Of a DNA stretch of 6,907 bases, positions 1 to 5,459 are shown in pieces (the first letter of the stretch is position 1; every line of letters starts with the position of its first letter). A program made the position numbers and the translations under genes. Source of the DNA: Actinomycetota bacterium (GTDB lineage Bacteria > Actinomycetota > Acidimicrobiia > IMCC26256 > BP-133); NCBI GenBank assembly GCA_030838815.1, contig JAUZEX010000035.1, forward strand, positions 1-6,907, read 5' to 3'. Below the pieces are notes generated by a model. The model was not told where the DNA came from. It worked only from the letters and a program-made list of their open reading frames with translations, and made no database searches.

Positions 1-582
1 GAGGCTGATGGTCACGACCGGGGCGTCGGACGGCTCCTCCCCGTCCTGGTGCAACCCCAGTTTCGCCCCGGGGGCGTAGAAGTTGACGATGGCCGCGTCG
101 GGCTCGTACCTGGCCGCCCGTCCGCTCGACAGCCCGCTGTCCTCGATCGCCCGCCGGGCCGGCGCCACGAGCTCCGGAGGCATGGGCTTCACCGGGGCGC
201 CGTCGGTGTCGTCGGCTGTGCGGGAGTAGGCGTAGGGCTGCCAGTGCCATCCGAGACAGACCGACTGCACGCTCATCAGGTGGCCGGTCGGCATCCGGGG
301 GTGCCGCAGCCCCGCCGGCGGCCGGGCCCACTCCCGGAACTGCTCCACGAGCCCCCGCTGCTCGCCCGACGTCAGCCAGCCGCCGATGTGGATGACATCG
401 GGCAGCGGCCGAGCCAGTCGCTCCGCCACCGGCCGGTGGCGATCCGGGTCACCCTCGTCGGGCCCCAAGCCGAATCTGAGCTGGCCCGCCGCCTCGGCCG
501 CCGCCGGGGGGAGCACCGTCGGCACGCCCCCGAGCCGGCTGCTCCGCATGCGGCTTCGGGCGGAAGACGGCATCGTATCCAT
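1..582 (-). CDS. alkB: AlkB-type alpha-ketoglutarate-dependent dioxygenase, 3' end cut by window edge
   Basis: This is the N-terminal 194 codons of a DNA/RNA alkylation-repair dioxygenase. The family uses Fe(II), 2-oxoglutarate and O2 to remove methyl groups from 1-methyladenine and 3-methylcytosine oxidatively. Seen: an open minus-strand frame with no stop down to base 1. Residues 167-174 read NFYAPGAK, where N167 and Y169 match the 2-oxoglutarate-contacting Asn and Tyr of E. coli AlkB. The metal motif HQD follows (H178, D180), then APVVTISL as in APIVSVSL of the E. coli protein. Upstream, SVCLGWHWQPYAYS (residues 104-117) matches the substrate-lid region, and VKPMPPEL (131-138) is also typical. 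The second iron His and the Arg that binds 2-oxoglutarate lie beyond the window. The start is uncertain: the ATG at 582 gives a roughly 55-residue low-complexity leader, while ATGs at 573 and 549 and an in-frame GTG at 642 are alternatives. No convincing ribosome-binding site is seen. It is transcribed divergently from the DUF1232 gene. Confidence 0.93.
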   Translation of the reverse strand, partial: MDTMPSSARSRMRSSRLGGVPTVLPPAAAEAAGQLRFGLGPDEGDPDRHRPVAERLARPLPDVIHIGGWLTSGEQRGLVEQFREWARPPAGLRHPRMPTGHLMSVQSVCLGWHWQPYAYSRTADDTDGAPVKPMPPELVAPARRAIEDSGLSSGRAARYEPDAAIVNFYAPGAKLGLHQDGEEPSDAPVVTISL

Positions 583-594
583 GACTGGCCAACG

Positions 595-600
595 ATCGTA
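595..600 (-). promoter_or_regulatory. Possible -10 element (TACGAT) upstream of alkB
   Basis: The minus strand reads TACGAT 12 bases before the ATG at 582, which would give a very short 5' leader of about 5 bases. No matching -35 element is visible. Just upstream (604-616) is a small inverted repeat, CTCAC-TCT-GTGAG, that could be an operator half-site pair. Short palindromes are common by chance, so this is only a suggestion. Confidence 0.2.
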
Positions 601-682
601 GGGCTCACTCTGTGAGGTCCCCGGCGGTCTCGCGGTCTCCACCCGGCCGGCCCAGCCGGCGGTCACCTGGCACTGACAAGGC

Positions 683-805
683 TCAGGTGGCGTGGAGGGC
701 GTTGAAAACCCGCTCGGTGTAGTCGTCGAGCTTGGCCTCACAGTCCTTGAGTCGCCGTTCGGCGGCCGGCGCCGACCGGGCGCCGAAGATGTCTCGCAGG
801 CCCAC
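683..805 (-). CDS. Possible 40-aa small protein, unrecognised
   Basis: A short minus-strand frame starts at GTG 805-803 and ends at TGA 685-683. It begins MGLRDIFGAR and ends in a strongly charged amphipathic stretch: ERRLKDCEAKLDDY (residues 16-29) followed by TERVFNALHAT. The composition is protein-like, with an alternating Lys/Arg/Glu/Asp and Leu/Val/Phe pattern and third positions mostly G or C, and it suggests one alpha helix or short coiled coil. Against it: there is no ribosome-binding site, the frame is bounded upstream by a stop only about 20 codons before the GTG, and it occupies the divergent intergenic region where promoters are expected. It could also be the tail of a decayed gene. 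No family is recognised. Confidence 0.3.
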   Translation of the reverse strand: MGLRDIFGARSAPAAERRLKDCEAKLDDYTERVFNALHAT

Positions 806-848
806 ACGGCCGCGGCCAACTGGATCGCGCCGGTGCGGCGCAGGTCCT

Positions 849-854
849 TACACT
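849..854 (+). promoter_or_regulatory. Possible -10 element (TACACT) for a leaderless DUF1232 transcript
   Basis: TACACT lies 7 bases before the GTG start at 862, so transcription would begin at or one base before the start codon. No Shine-Dalgarno sequence precedes this GTG, which fits a leaderless mRNA, a class common in high-GC actinobacteria. No good -35 hexamer is present at the usual 16-18 base spacing. The assignment rests only on spacing and the hexamer. Confidence 0.3.
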
Positions 855-861
855 CGACGCT

Positions 862-1278
862 GTGACGTTCCTCCGTCTAGCGGCCACCGGCGTGGTCCTG
901 CTGGCGGCATCGTGGCTGATCCTCCGGCTGCTGGCCCGCCGGCTCCCACCGGGCATGCTCAAGGACCTGGCCTCGTTCCTGCCTGCCTGTGCGATCACCA
1001 TCCGACGTCTCCGCCGCGACCCTCGCGTCCCCCGGCGAGCCAAGCTGGCCGTGGCATTCGCTGGTCTGTGGGTCCTTTCGCCCATTGACCTCATCCCCGA
1101 GTTCCTCCCGGTCATCGGCCCGCTCGACGACGTCGTGGTGGTGGCGTTGGCCCTGCGCTATGCAGCCCGACGAGTCCCAAGGGAGGCCCTGGAGGAGGCG
1201 TGGGCCGGCGAACCACGCGTCCTCGCCCGGCTCCTCGGCGACCGAACGCTGCCGACCGGCCCGGGCGAGAAAGGCTGA
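862..1278 (+). CDS. DUF1232 (YkvA-like) membrane protein
   Basis: This 138-residue protein carries the hallmark of the DUF1232 family, SPIDLIPEFLPVIGPLDD at residues 73-90. An N-terminal hydrophobic segment spans about residues 6-26 (VVLLAASWLI core). A second hydrophobic stretch (62-72) leads into the motif, and a third follows it (91-99, VVVVALALR). The segment between them is basic (IRRLRRDPRVPRRAK, 47-61), as usual for a cytoplasmic loop. The family's biochemical role is not established; members are small integral membrane proteins. The GTG at 862 is chosen because the protein then begins directly with a membrane segment, and a -10-like TACACT lies 7 bases upstream. The stop is 3 bases before the ATG of the PAP2 remnant, so the two probably formed one transcription unit. 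Confidence 0.88.
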   Translation: MTFLRLAATGVVLLAASWLILRLLARRLPPGMLKDLASFLPACAITIRRLRRDPRVPRRAKLAVAFAGLWVLSPIDLIPEFLPVIGPLDDVVVVALALRYAARRVPREALEEAWAGEPRVLARLLGDRTLPTGPGEKG

Positions 1279-1281
1279 CGC

Positions 1282-1541
1282 ATGGACGCCTCTCTGTACC
1301 GGGCGATCAACCGGCTGGCGACCCGGACGGGCTGGGCCCACCCGTTGTTCATCGCCTACGCCAAGTACGGAGTGCTCGTCTTCGCCGTTCTTCTGCTGGC
1401 CGGTTGGTGGCTCGCCCGCTCCCAAGCCGACACGACGCCGTTGCCGCAGTTGTGTGGGCCGGCGCCGCTGCGGTGGTCGCCCTCGGCGTCGGTCAGCTCA
1501 ACGGGCAGCTGGAGCGGTCTGCCCACATACCTTGTGGGTAA
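1282..1541 (+). pseudogene. PAP2-family phosphatase remnant, frameshifted and truncated
   Basis: The first frame from ATG 1282 reads MDASLYRAINRLATRTGWAH, then FIAYAKYGVLVFAVLLLAGWWLAR. This is the typical N-terminus and first membrane helix of PAP2-type undecaprenyl-diphosphate phosphatases. Near 1425-1440 similarity moves to another plus frame, where AVAAVVWAGAAAVVALGVGQL gives the expected second helix, and this frame stops at 1539-1541. The change equals a one-base insertion or two-base loss. The catalytic motifs of PAP2 enzymes (KX6RP, PSGH and SRX5HX3D) are missing: the sequence ends just where the first should appear, and no frame between 1541 and the tRNA gene continues it. It would therefore be inactive in lipid-carrier recycling. 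The frameshift alone could be a sequencing error, but the truncation could not. It lies 3 bases after the DUF1232 stop. Confidence 0.8.
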
Positions 1542-1569
1542 TCCGCTCGGGCCGGACAGCCCGATCGTG

Positions 1570-1600
1570 CAAAAAGGAAAGGAGCCCCCGAGAGGGCTCC
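1570..1600 (-). terminator. Rho-independent terminator of the tRNA-Leu transcript
   Basis: On the minus strand a 7-bp GC-rich stem, GGAGCCC (1600-1594) with GGGCTCC (1587-1581), encloses a 6-base loop. It is followed by the T-rich run TTTCCTTTTT (1580-1571). Flanking GGAAA and TTTCC (1607-1603 and 1580-1576) can extend the stem past a 2-base bulge. It begins 13 bases after the tRNA 3' end and is the only convincing terminator in the window. It would also end read-through from the upstream binding-protein genes. Confidence 0.88.
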
Positions 1601-1613
1601 TGTTTCCCCGACG

Positions 1614-1698
1614 TGCGGAAGGGGGGATTTGAACCCCCACGCCCCTGAGGGCACTAGCACCTCAAGCTAGCGCGTCTGCCTGATTCCGCCACTTCCGC
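1614..1698 (-). tRNA. tRNA-Leu (anticodon GAG)
   Basis: The minus strand folds as an 85-base class II tRNA. The acceptor stem is GCGGAAG with CTTCCGC and discriminator A. The D arm is GCG...CGC with GG in the loop. The anticodon stem CTAGC/GCTAG holds loop TTGAGGT, giving anticodon GAG, which reads CUC and CUU leucine codons. The long variable arm has stem GCCC/GGGC, as expected for leucine tRNAs. The T arm is GGGGG-TTCAAAT-CCCCC. No CCA is encoded: the bases after the discriminator are CGT. The gene lies 44 bases after the stop of the second binding protein, in the same direction. Confidence 0.97.
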
Positions 1699-1703
1699 AA
1701 CTT

Positions 1704-1731
1704 CGCTCACTTGCGCAGGCGCTCGTGAGCG
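1704..1731 (-). repeat. Inverted repeat between the second binding protein gene and tRNA-Leu
   Basis: The arms CGCTCAC (1704-1710) and GTGAGCG (1725-1731) are perfectly complementary over 7 bp around a 14-base loop. The loop itself contains a small GCGC/GCGC inversion. In RNA read from the minus strand this hairpin ends 5 bases before the tRNA 5' end. It has no following T-run, so it is not a canonical terminator. It could instead mark a processing site for a joint mRNA-tRNA transcript. Confidence 0.45.
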
Positions 1732-1736
1732 TGGGG

Positions 1737-1742
1737 ACCATA
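1737..1742 (-). promoter_or_regulatory. Weak -10-like element (TATGGT) upstream of tRNA-Leu
   Basis: The minus strand shows TATGGT 38 bases before the tRNA 5' end, just past the stop of the preceding gene. No recognisable -35 hexamer sits at a 16-18 base spacing. It could be a dedicated tRNA promoter; the alternative is co-transcription with the upstream genes. Confidence 0.2.
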
Positions 1743-3347
1743 CTATCGCCCGTTCGGAGCCCAGGACTCGGCCATCCAGAACGGGCCCGGGGACCACGAG
1801 TTGGCCACGAGGCCGGCGACGCCGCGGCCGGCCAGGACGGCCCGGGGACGCCATAGCGGGAGCATCAGACCTTCGGCCCGGACCCGGGCCTCCAGCGCCG
1901 CCACCGCCGCAGGGTCGGTGTCGGCGGCGGCGGCCAGGGCGGTGAGGCCCGTCACCCTGGTGACGTTGCCCCGGCCGGTGCTGGCGTCGGCGAACCAGCA
2001 GCTCCAGCACGGCTCGGGCCAGGCGAGCGTTCGCACGAGAGCGAGGTCGAAGCGGCCGTCGGGGAACCACGTGCCGTCGACCGTGGGCGACTCGTCGGAC
2101 TTGAGCTCGAGGGTCGCACCGGAGGGTTGGACACCCTGTTGCAGGACCCGGCCCACCAGAGGGCTCAGCTCGTCCTCGTCGTCGGCGACGAGCGTCGACA
2201 CCGGGGCGCCCTTGAGCGTCGCCGCCGTCGATTCGAGCCCCGCGGTGGCCCACGTCGCCGCGCCCGCCGCCGGGCCGGCCACCGGGCCGGCCAGGGACAC
2301 GGCCCGGTCGCCCTCGCCAGCGAGGAGGACGTCGACGAAGCGGTCGCGGTTGGCCAGGCCGAGGTAGGCGAGGCGCCGCGCCACCGGTACGGTCGTGGTG
2401 TTGGCCACCAGCGATTCGAAAGCCCCGCCGGGCTCGGCCACCGACACCTCGACGCCGGCCAGGGCCCGGTAGCGGCCGATCCGATTCGACGTCACCGGCG
2501 GCCAGGCGATATCGAGCTCCCGGCGGCCGAGCAGCTGCTCCATCATCCGCACGTCGGGGACCACGAGGACCTCGATGGCCGGCGCCTTGACCGGTCCGCC
2601 CCACCACCCGTCGTTGCGCTCGAGGCGGACGGACAGCCCCGCGGTCACCGGCCCGAGCCGGAACGGACCGCCGGCGATGTCGGGGCCCTGCTTCCACTCG
2701 GTCCGCAGATCCCGGCCGGCGAGGCGGTGGGCGGGGAGCACATAGTCCGCCCCCGAGAAGAGGCGCCGCCAGCCCGGGAACGGCCCCGAGAAGCGGAACG
2801 TGACCGACGGCCCGTCCCCCTCCACGGCGGTGAGACGGTCGTAGCCGGCCCGCGGTCCGGGCCAGGCTCCGCCCCGGACCGTGTCGAGGGTGAAGCGCAG
2901 GTCGTCGGCCGTGATGGGCGCGCTGTCGGACCAGTGGGCGCCCGGCCGGAGCGAGAAGGTCGCCGACGTCTGGTCCGGTGCCGCCTTGACGGAGGCGTCG
3001 TCGGCCAGCCAGCCGACCTCCCGTCCGGCGGGGTCGACCCGGAACAGTTGCGGCAGCACCTGGCCGAGCAGCCCCTCGCCCGCCGCCGTCCGGGACTTCG
3101 GGTCGAAGGGGTCGAGGCTGGCCGCCTCTTCCGCCACGCCGAGCCGGAGGGTGCCCACCGGGAGCGTTCCGCCGGGCGCGGCCCCGGCCGGCGCCCCCGT
3201 CGAGGACGTGGACGTCTCCTTGCGGCCGGGGGCGGAACCGCCGCCCGACCCGTCGCGGAGGCAGGCCCCGACCGTGAATCCGAGCCCCACCACGACCACC
3301 CCGACGGCCAGGACGGCGGCTCGGAGCCGCCCGGGCCGGATGGTCAC
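1743..3347 (-). CDS. Solute-binding lipoprotein, peptide-binding SBP_bac_5 family (diverged)
   Basis: This 534-residue predicted exported lipoprotein resembles periplasmic oligopeptide/dipeptide-binding proteins. It has a basic start (MTIRPGRLR), a hydrophobic core (11-24) and the lipobox-like VGAC, with Cys29 as the likely lipidated residue. A Gly/Ser/Thr/Pro linker follows (about 31-62), then the family fold. SLDPFD (77-82) and the conserved block FSLRPGAHWSD...ITADDLRFTLD (131-155) are present, and the C-terminal lobe ends LPLWRPRAVLAGRGVAGL (496-513). Compared with its neighbour, the central ligand-lobe region (about 320-420) is poorly conserved, so ligand type cannot be inferred. An unusual CWSC pair (C447, C450) sits at the position where family members have the aromatic GW-ADYP-type segment, and it could form an extracellular disulfide. 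The start is GTG 3347, overlapping the preceding stop as GTGA, which suggests translational coupling. No ABC permease or ATPase gene is adjacent in the window. Confidence 0.88.
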   Translation of the reverse strand: MTIRPGRLRAAVLAVGVVVVGLGFTVGACLRDGSGGGSAPGRKETSTSSTGAPAGAAPGGTLPVGTLRLGVAEEAASLDPFDPKSRTAAGEGLLGQVLPQLFRVDPAGREVGWLADDASVKAAPDQTSATFSLRPGAHWSDSAPITADDLRFTLDTVRGGAWPGPRAGYDRLTAVEGDGPSVTFRFSGPFPGWRRLFSGADYVLPAHRLAGRDLRTEWKQGPDIAGGPFRLGPVTAGLSVRLERNDGWWGGPVKAPAIEVLVVPDVRMMEQLLGRRELDIAWPPVTSNRIGRYRALAGVEVSVAEPGGAFESLVANTTTVPVARRLAYLGLANRDRFVDVLLAGEGDRAVSLAGPVAGPAAGAATWATAGLESTAATLKGAPVSTLVADDEDELSPLVGRVLQQGVQPSGATLELKSDESPTVDGTWFPDGRFDLALVRTLAWPEPCWSCWFADASTGRGNVTRVTGLTALAAAADTDPAAVAALEARVRAEGLMLPLWRPRAVLAGRGVAGLVANSWSPGPFWMAESWAPNGR

Positions 3348-5158
3348 TTCGACGAGGACGACACCGACACGACGGCTCCGTCGAACGTGCCGATCGGGTC
3401 GAGGGCGAAGCCCTTCACCCGGGACGACGCCACCATCCGGCTCTGGAGCTGCGCCACCGGCACGACCACGTACTGGTCGAGCACGAGCTGCTCCGCCTTC
3501 AGGTAGAGATCGAGCCGCCGGGCCGGATCGGCCTCCGCCCGGGCCGAGGCCAGGGTGCGGTCGATCTCGGCGCTGGCCAGGCCGGTCAGGTTGTCGGGCG
3601 ACGTCGACGAGAAGAGCGGGGTGAGAAACCCGTCGGAGCCCGGGTAGTCGGCGATCCAGCCCAGCCGGAACAGCTCCTGCTGCCCGCTGACCAGGAACTT
3701 CCCGTAATCGGCGAACGGGTGGGGGCGCAGCACGGCCGGGATGCCCACGGTGTCGAGATCGGTCTTGATCACCTGCGCCACCGCCGCCTGGGTGGGGTCG
3801 TCGTCGTGGTCGATGGCCACCTCGGGGATCTTCCCGTCGGGGAAGGTCTCGGCCAGCAGCGCCCGGGAACGGTCGGGATCGTGGCGGCAGCGGTCCCCGC
3901 AGGCGTCGGCCGCCCGGCCCGGCACCCCGTCGGCCACCAGCCCGGTGGCCAGCCCCACCGACCCTTGGTAGACCTTGTCGACGATCTCCTTGCGGTCGAT
4001 GGCCAGGGTGATGGCCTGCCGGAAGCGAGGATCGGCCAGGTCCGGGCTCTTGACGTTCATGCCATAGAAGACCAGCCCGTTGTAGGGGCTCATGCCGCGG
4101 CGCCCGAAGTCCTTGGCCGCGTCGTCGGCCCGGGCGGGCGGCACCGGAGCGACGTCGACCGCGCCGGCCCGGAACGCGGCGTAGGCGGCGTCGACGTCCT
4201 TGAAGTCGACGAAGTCGATGCCGTCGACCCGGGACTGCGGGACGTGACCGGTGACCCGCCGCAGCGCCAACCGCCCGGGTGCCGAGGAGTCAACCCGGCG
4301 GAACGGCCCCGACCCGACGGGGGTCTGCTTGAACCCCGACCCGAGGCGATCGACGGCCGCTTTCGGCACGATGCCGAAGCCGGGATGGCCGAGCACGGCC
4401 GGGAAGCTCGAGAACGGCTTGTCGAGCCGCACCACCACGGTGGCCGGGTCGGGTGTCTCGACGCCGCTCAGCCCGGCGGCGGTGCCGGCGGTGTGGAAGC
4501 CGGCGAAGCCGGACACCGCCTCCAGTGGGGCGACCAGCGGCGAATCGGACCCCTTCCGGGCGATGCGCTCCAACGTGAACTTGACGTCGGCCGCCCTGAC
4601 GGGGCTGCCGTCGTCGAAGTGCGCACCGGGAGCGAGGTGGAACGTGAACGCCGTCTGCTCGGGGTTGGCTTCGAAGGCCCGGGCCAGCCCGGGGCCGGGC
4701 TGCGGGCCTCCGCCGTTGTGGACCAACGTGTCGAACAGCTGGTCGACGACCATCACGGCCTTGGGGTCGCGGGCGTCGGCCGGATCGAGGCTGGGGAGGC
4801 CGACGACGCCGACCTGCAGCACGCCGCCGACCTTCCCGGCCGCCGACGTCTTGCCCCCCGACCGCACCGCGGCGAGGACGGCCAGCGCCCCGCCGGCGGC
4901 GAGCAGGACGACGAGCGCCACGCCGAGGACGGGATAGCGGCTGCGGAGACCGCGCTGCGACTGCTTGCGCCAGTTGGGAATGGGCTGGACCGCCGTCCAG
5001 CGCTCCGTACCGGCTTCGACGTCTTCGAAGCCTGACTCGTCGAGAGCCCGATCGGCGGGCGGCTCGCCCCACGGGCCGGGCGGTTCAGGCGGCTCCGAGC
5101 CCTCCGGAGGCTCGGCTGGCCCGGGGGTCCGGGGGGGACCCCCGGAATCTGCAGCCAT
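3344..5158 (-). CDS. Membrane-anchored SBP_bac_5 family solute-binding protein with proline-rich cytoplasmic tail
   Basis: This 604-residue protein has three parts. Residues 1-35 are Pro/Gly/Glu-rich (GPAEPPEGSEPPEPPGPW); 36-75 are hydrophilic and end in basic residues (R69, R72, R74). About 76-98 is one transmembrane helix (VLGVALVVLLAAGGALAVLA). From about 110 onward comes a full peptide-binding-protein domain: LPSLDPADARD (121-131), FTFHLAPGAHFDDGSPVRAADVKF (171-194), DPRFRQAITLAIDRKEIVDKV (377-397), and a Cys420/Cys424 pair that may form a disulfide. LFRLGWIADYPGSDGF (496-511) and VVPVAQLQSRMV (565-576) complete the fold. By the positive-inside rule the N-terminus is cytoplasmic and the binding domain extracellular. 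There is no lipobox, unusual for a Gram-positive binding protein, which is normally lipid-anchored. It begins 15 bases after secG with a poor ribosome-binding site and a strong hairpin in its first codons. It probably binds a peptide-like or other small ligand, but no permease or ATPase gene is next to it, so transport is not demonstrated. Confidence 0.92.
   Translation of the reverse strand: MAADSGGPPRTPGPAEPPEGSEPPEPPGPWGEPPADRALDESGFEDVEAGTERWTAVQPIPNWRKQSQRGLRSRYPVLGVALVVLLAAGGALAVLAAVRSGGKTSAAGKVGGVLQVGVVGLPSLDPADARDPKAVMVVDQLFDTLVHNGGGPQPGPGLARAFEANPEQTAFTFHLAPGAHFDDGSPVRAADVKFTLERIARKGSDSPLVAPLEAVSGFAGFHTAGTAAGLSGVETPDPATVVVRLDKPFSSFPAVLGHPGFGIVPKAAVDRLGSGFKQTPVGSGPFRRVDSSAPGRLALRRVTGHVPQSRVDGIDFVDFKDVDAAYAAFRAGAVDVAPVPPARADDAAKDFGRRGMSPYNGLVFYGMNVKSPDLADPRFRQAITLAIDRKEIVDKVYQGSVGLATGLVADGVPGRAADACGDRCRHDPDRSRALLAETFPDGKIPEVAIDHDDDPTQAAVAQVIKTDLDTVGIPAVLRPHPFADYGKFLVSGQQELFRLGWIADYPGSDGFLTPLFSSTSPDNLTGLASAEIDRTLASARAEADPARRLDLYLKAEQLVLDQYVVVPVAQLQSRMVASSRVKGFALDPIGTFDGAVVSVSSSSK
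5121..5145 (-). repeat. Strong GC hairpin in the first codons of the membrane-anchored binding protein
   Basis: CCGGGGGTCC (5121-5130) and GGACCCCCGG (5136-5145) are a perfect 10-bp inverted repeat with a 5-base G loop. In the minus-strand mRNA it starts 13 bases after the A of the ATG at 5158, within the ribosome footprint. All ten pairs but one are G-C, so it should be very stable. It encodes Gly/Pro/Arg residues of the proline-rich tail, so it may be a by-product of that composition or a brake on translation after secG. Confidence 0.7.
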
Positions 5159-5173
5159 GTGGGATCCGGAGGG

Positions 5174-5407
5174 CTAGGTCTTCAGCCGCAGGGCCAGCAG
5201 GACGGTGGTGAAACCGAAGACGATCGCGGTGGCCACCGTGATCCGGTCCAGGTTGCGTTCCACGACCGTCGACCCGGCCATCGACCCTCCGCTGGCGCCA
5301 CCGAACATGTCCGACAGGCCGCCACCCCGCCCGGCGTGCAGGAGGATGAACAGCATCATCAGGCCGGAGGCCATGAGGTGGACGACGATGATCAGGATGT
5401 TCAGCAC
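5174..5407 (-). CDS. secG: Preprotein translocase subunit SecG
   Basis: This 77-residue inner-membrane protein is the small accessory subunit of the SecYEG export channel. It stimulates SecA-driven translocation. It has two hydrophobic helices: about residues 3-23 (LNILIIVVHLMASGLMMLFIL) and 56-73 (ITVATAIVFGFTTVLLAL). The family signature loop lies between them, LLHAGRGGGLSDMFGGASGG (22-41), corresponding to the LLQ.G.G.GL...FGG pattern. The length is normal for Gram-positive SecG. The start is GTG 5407, preceded by AAGGAG (5423-5418) at 10 bases. An ATG at 5415 is out of frame and would give only four codons. It lies 52 bases after tpiA, an arrangement seen in many bacteria, and 15 bases before the first binding protein gene. 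Confidence 0.95.
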   Translation of the reverse strand: MLNILIIVVHLMASGLMMLFILLHAGRGGGLSDMFGGASGGSMAGSTVVERNLDRITVATAIVFGFTTVLLALRLKT

Positions 5408-5459
5408 GCGCGCATAACTCCTTCGGGGGCGTGAACCATCAGCCTAACAGCGCCGTCTG

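Noticed and set aside
49..615. 188-aa plus-strand open frame
   Set aside because: It is antisense to alkB, whose translation matches a known family closely; the plus product is Arg/Pro/Gly-rich and has no recognisable motif.
664..689. Six-base inverted repeat CACCTG / CAGGTG as a terminator
   Set aside because: The stem is short, the loop is 14 bases and no T-run follows on either strand.
877..1425. 182-aa minus-strand open frame opposite DUF1232
   Set aside because: The plus-strand DUF1232 motif and membrane pattern are clear; the reverse frame shows no family features.
1581..1600. Terminator hairpin as a plus-strand terminator for the PAP2 remnant
   Set aside because: Downstream on the plus strand there are only three consecutive T residues, whereas the minus strand has a long T-rich run after the stem.
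2255..2300. Repeated CGGGCCGGCCA segments
   Set aside because: The repeat is explained by the coding of an Ala/Gly/Pro/Val-rich loop (AGPVAGPAAG) in the second binding protein.
1654..2697. 347-aa minus-strand open frame
   Set aside because: It runs through the tRNA gene and is out of frame with the supported binding-protein gene.
2127..3506. 459-aa plus-strand open frame
   Set aside because: It is a mirror frame of the two binding-protein genes, typical of very GC-rich coding DNA; composition is Arg/Gly/Glu-rich with no domain.
3719..5035. 438-aa plus-strand open frame
   Set aside because: It lies opposite the membrane-anchored binding protein and shows only a mirrored codon pattern.
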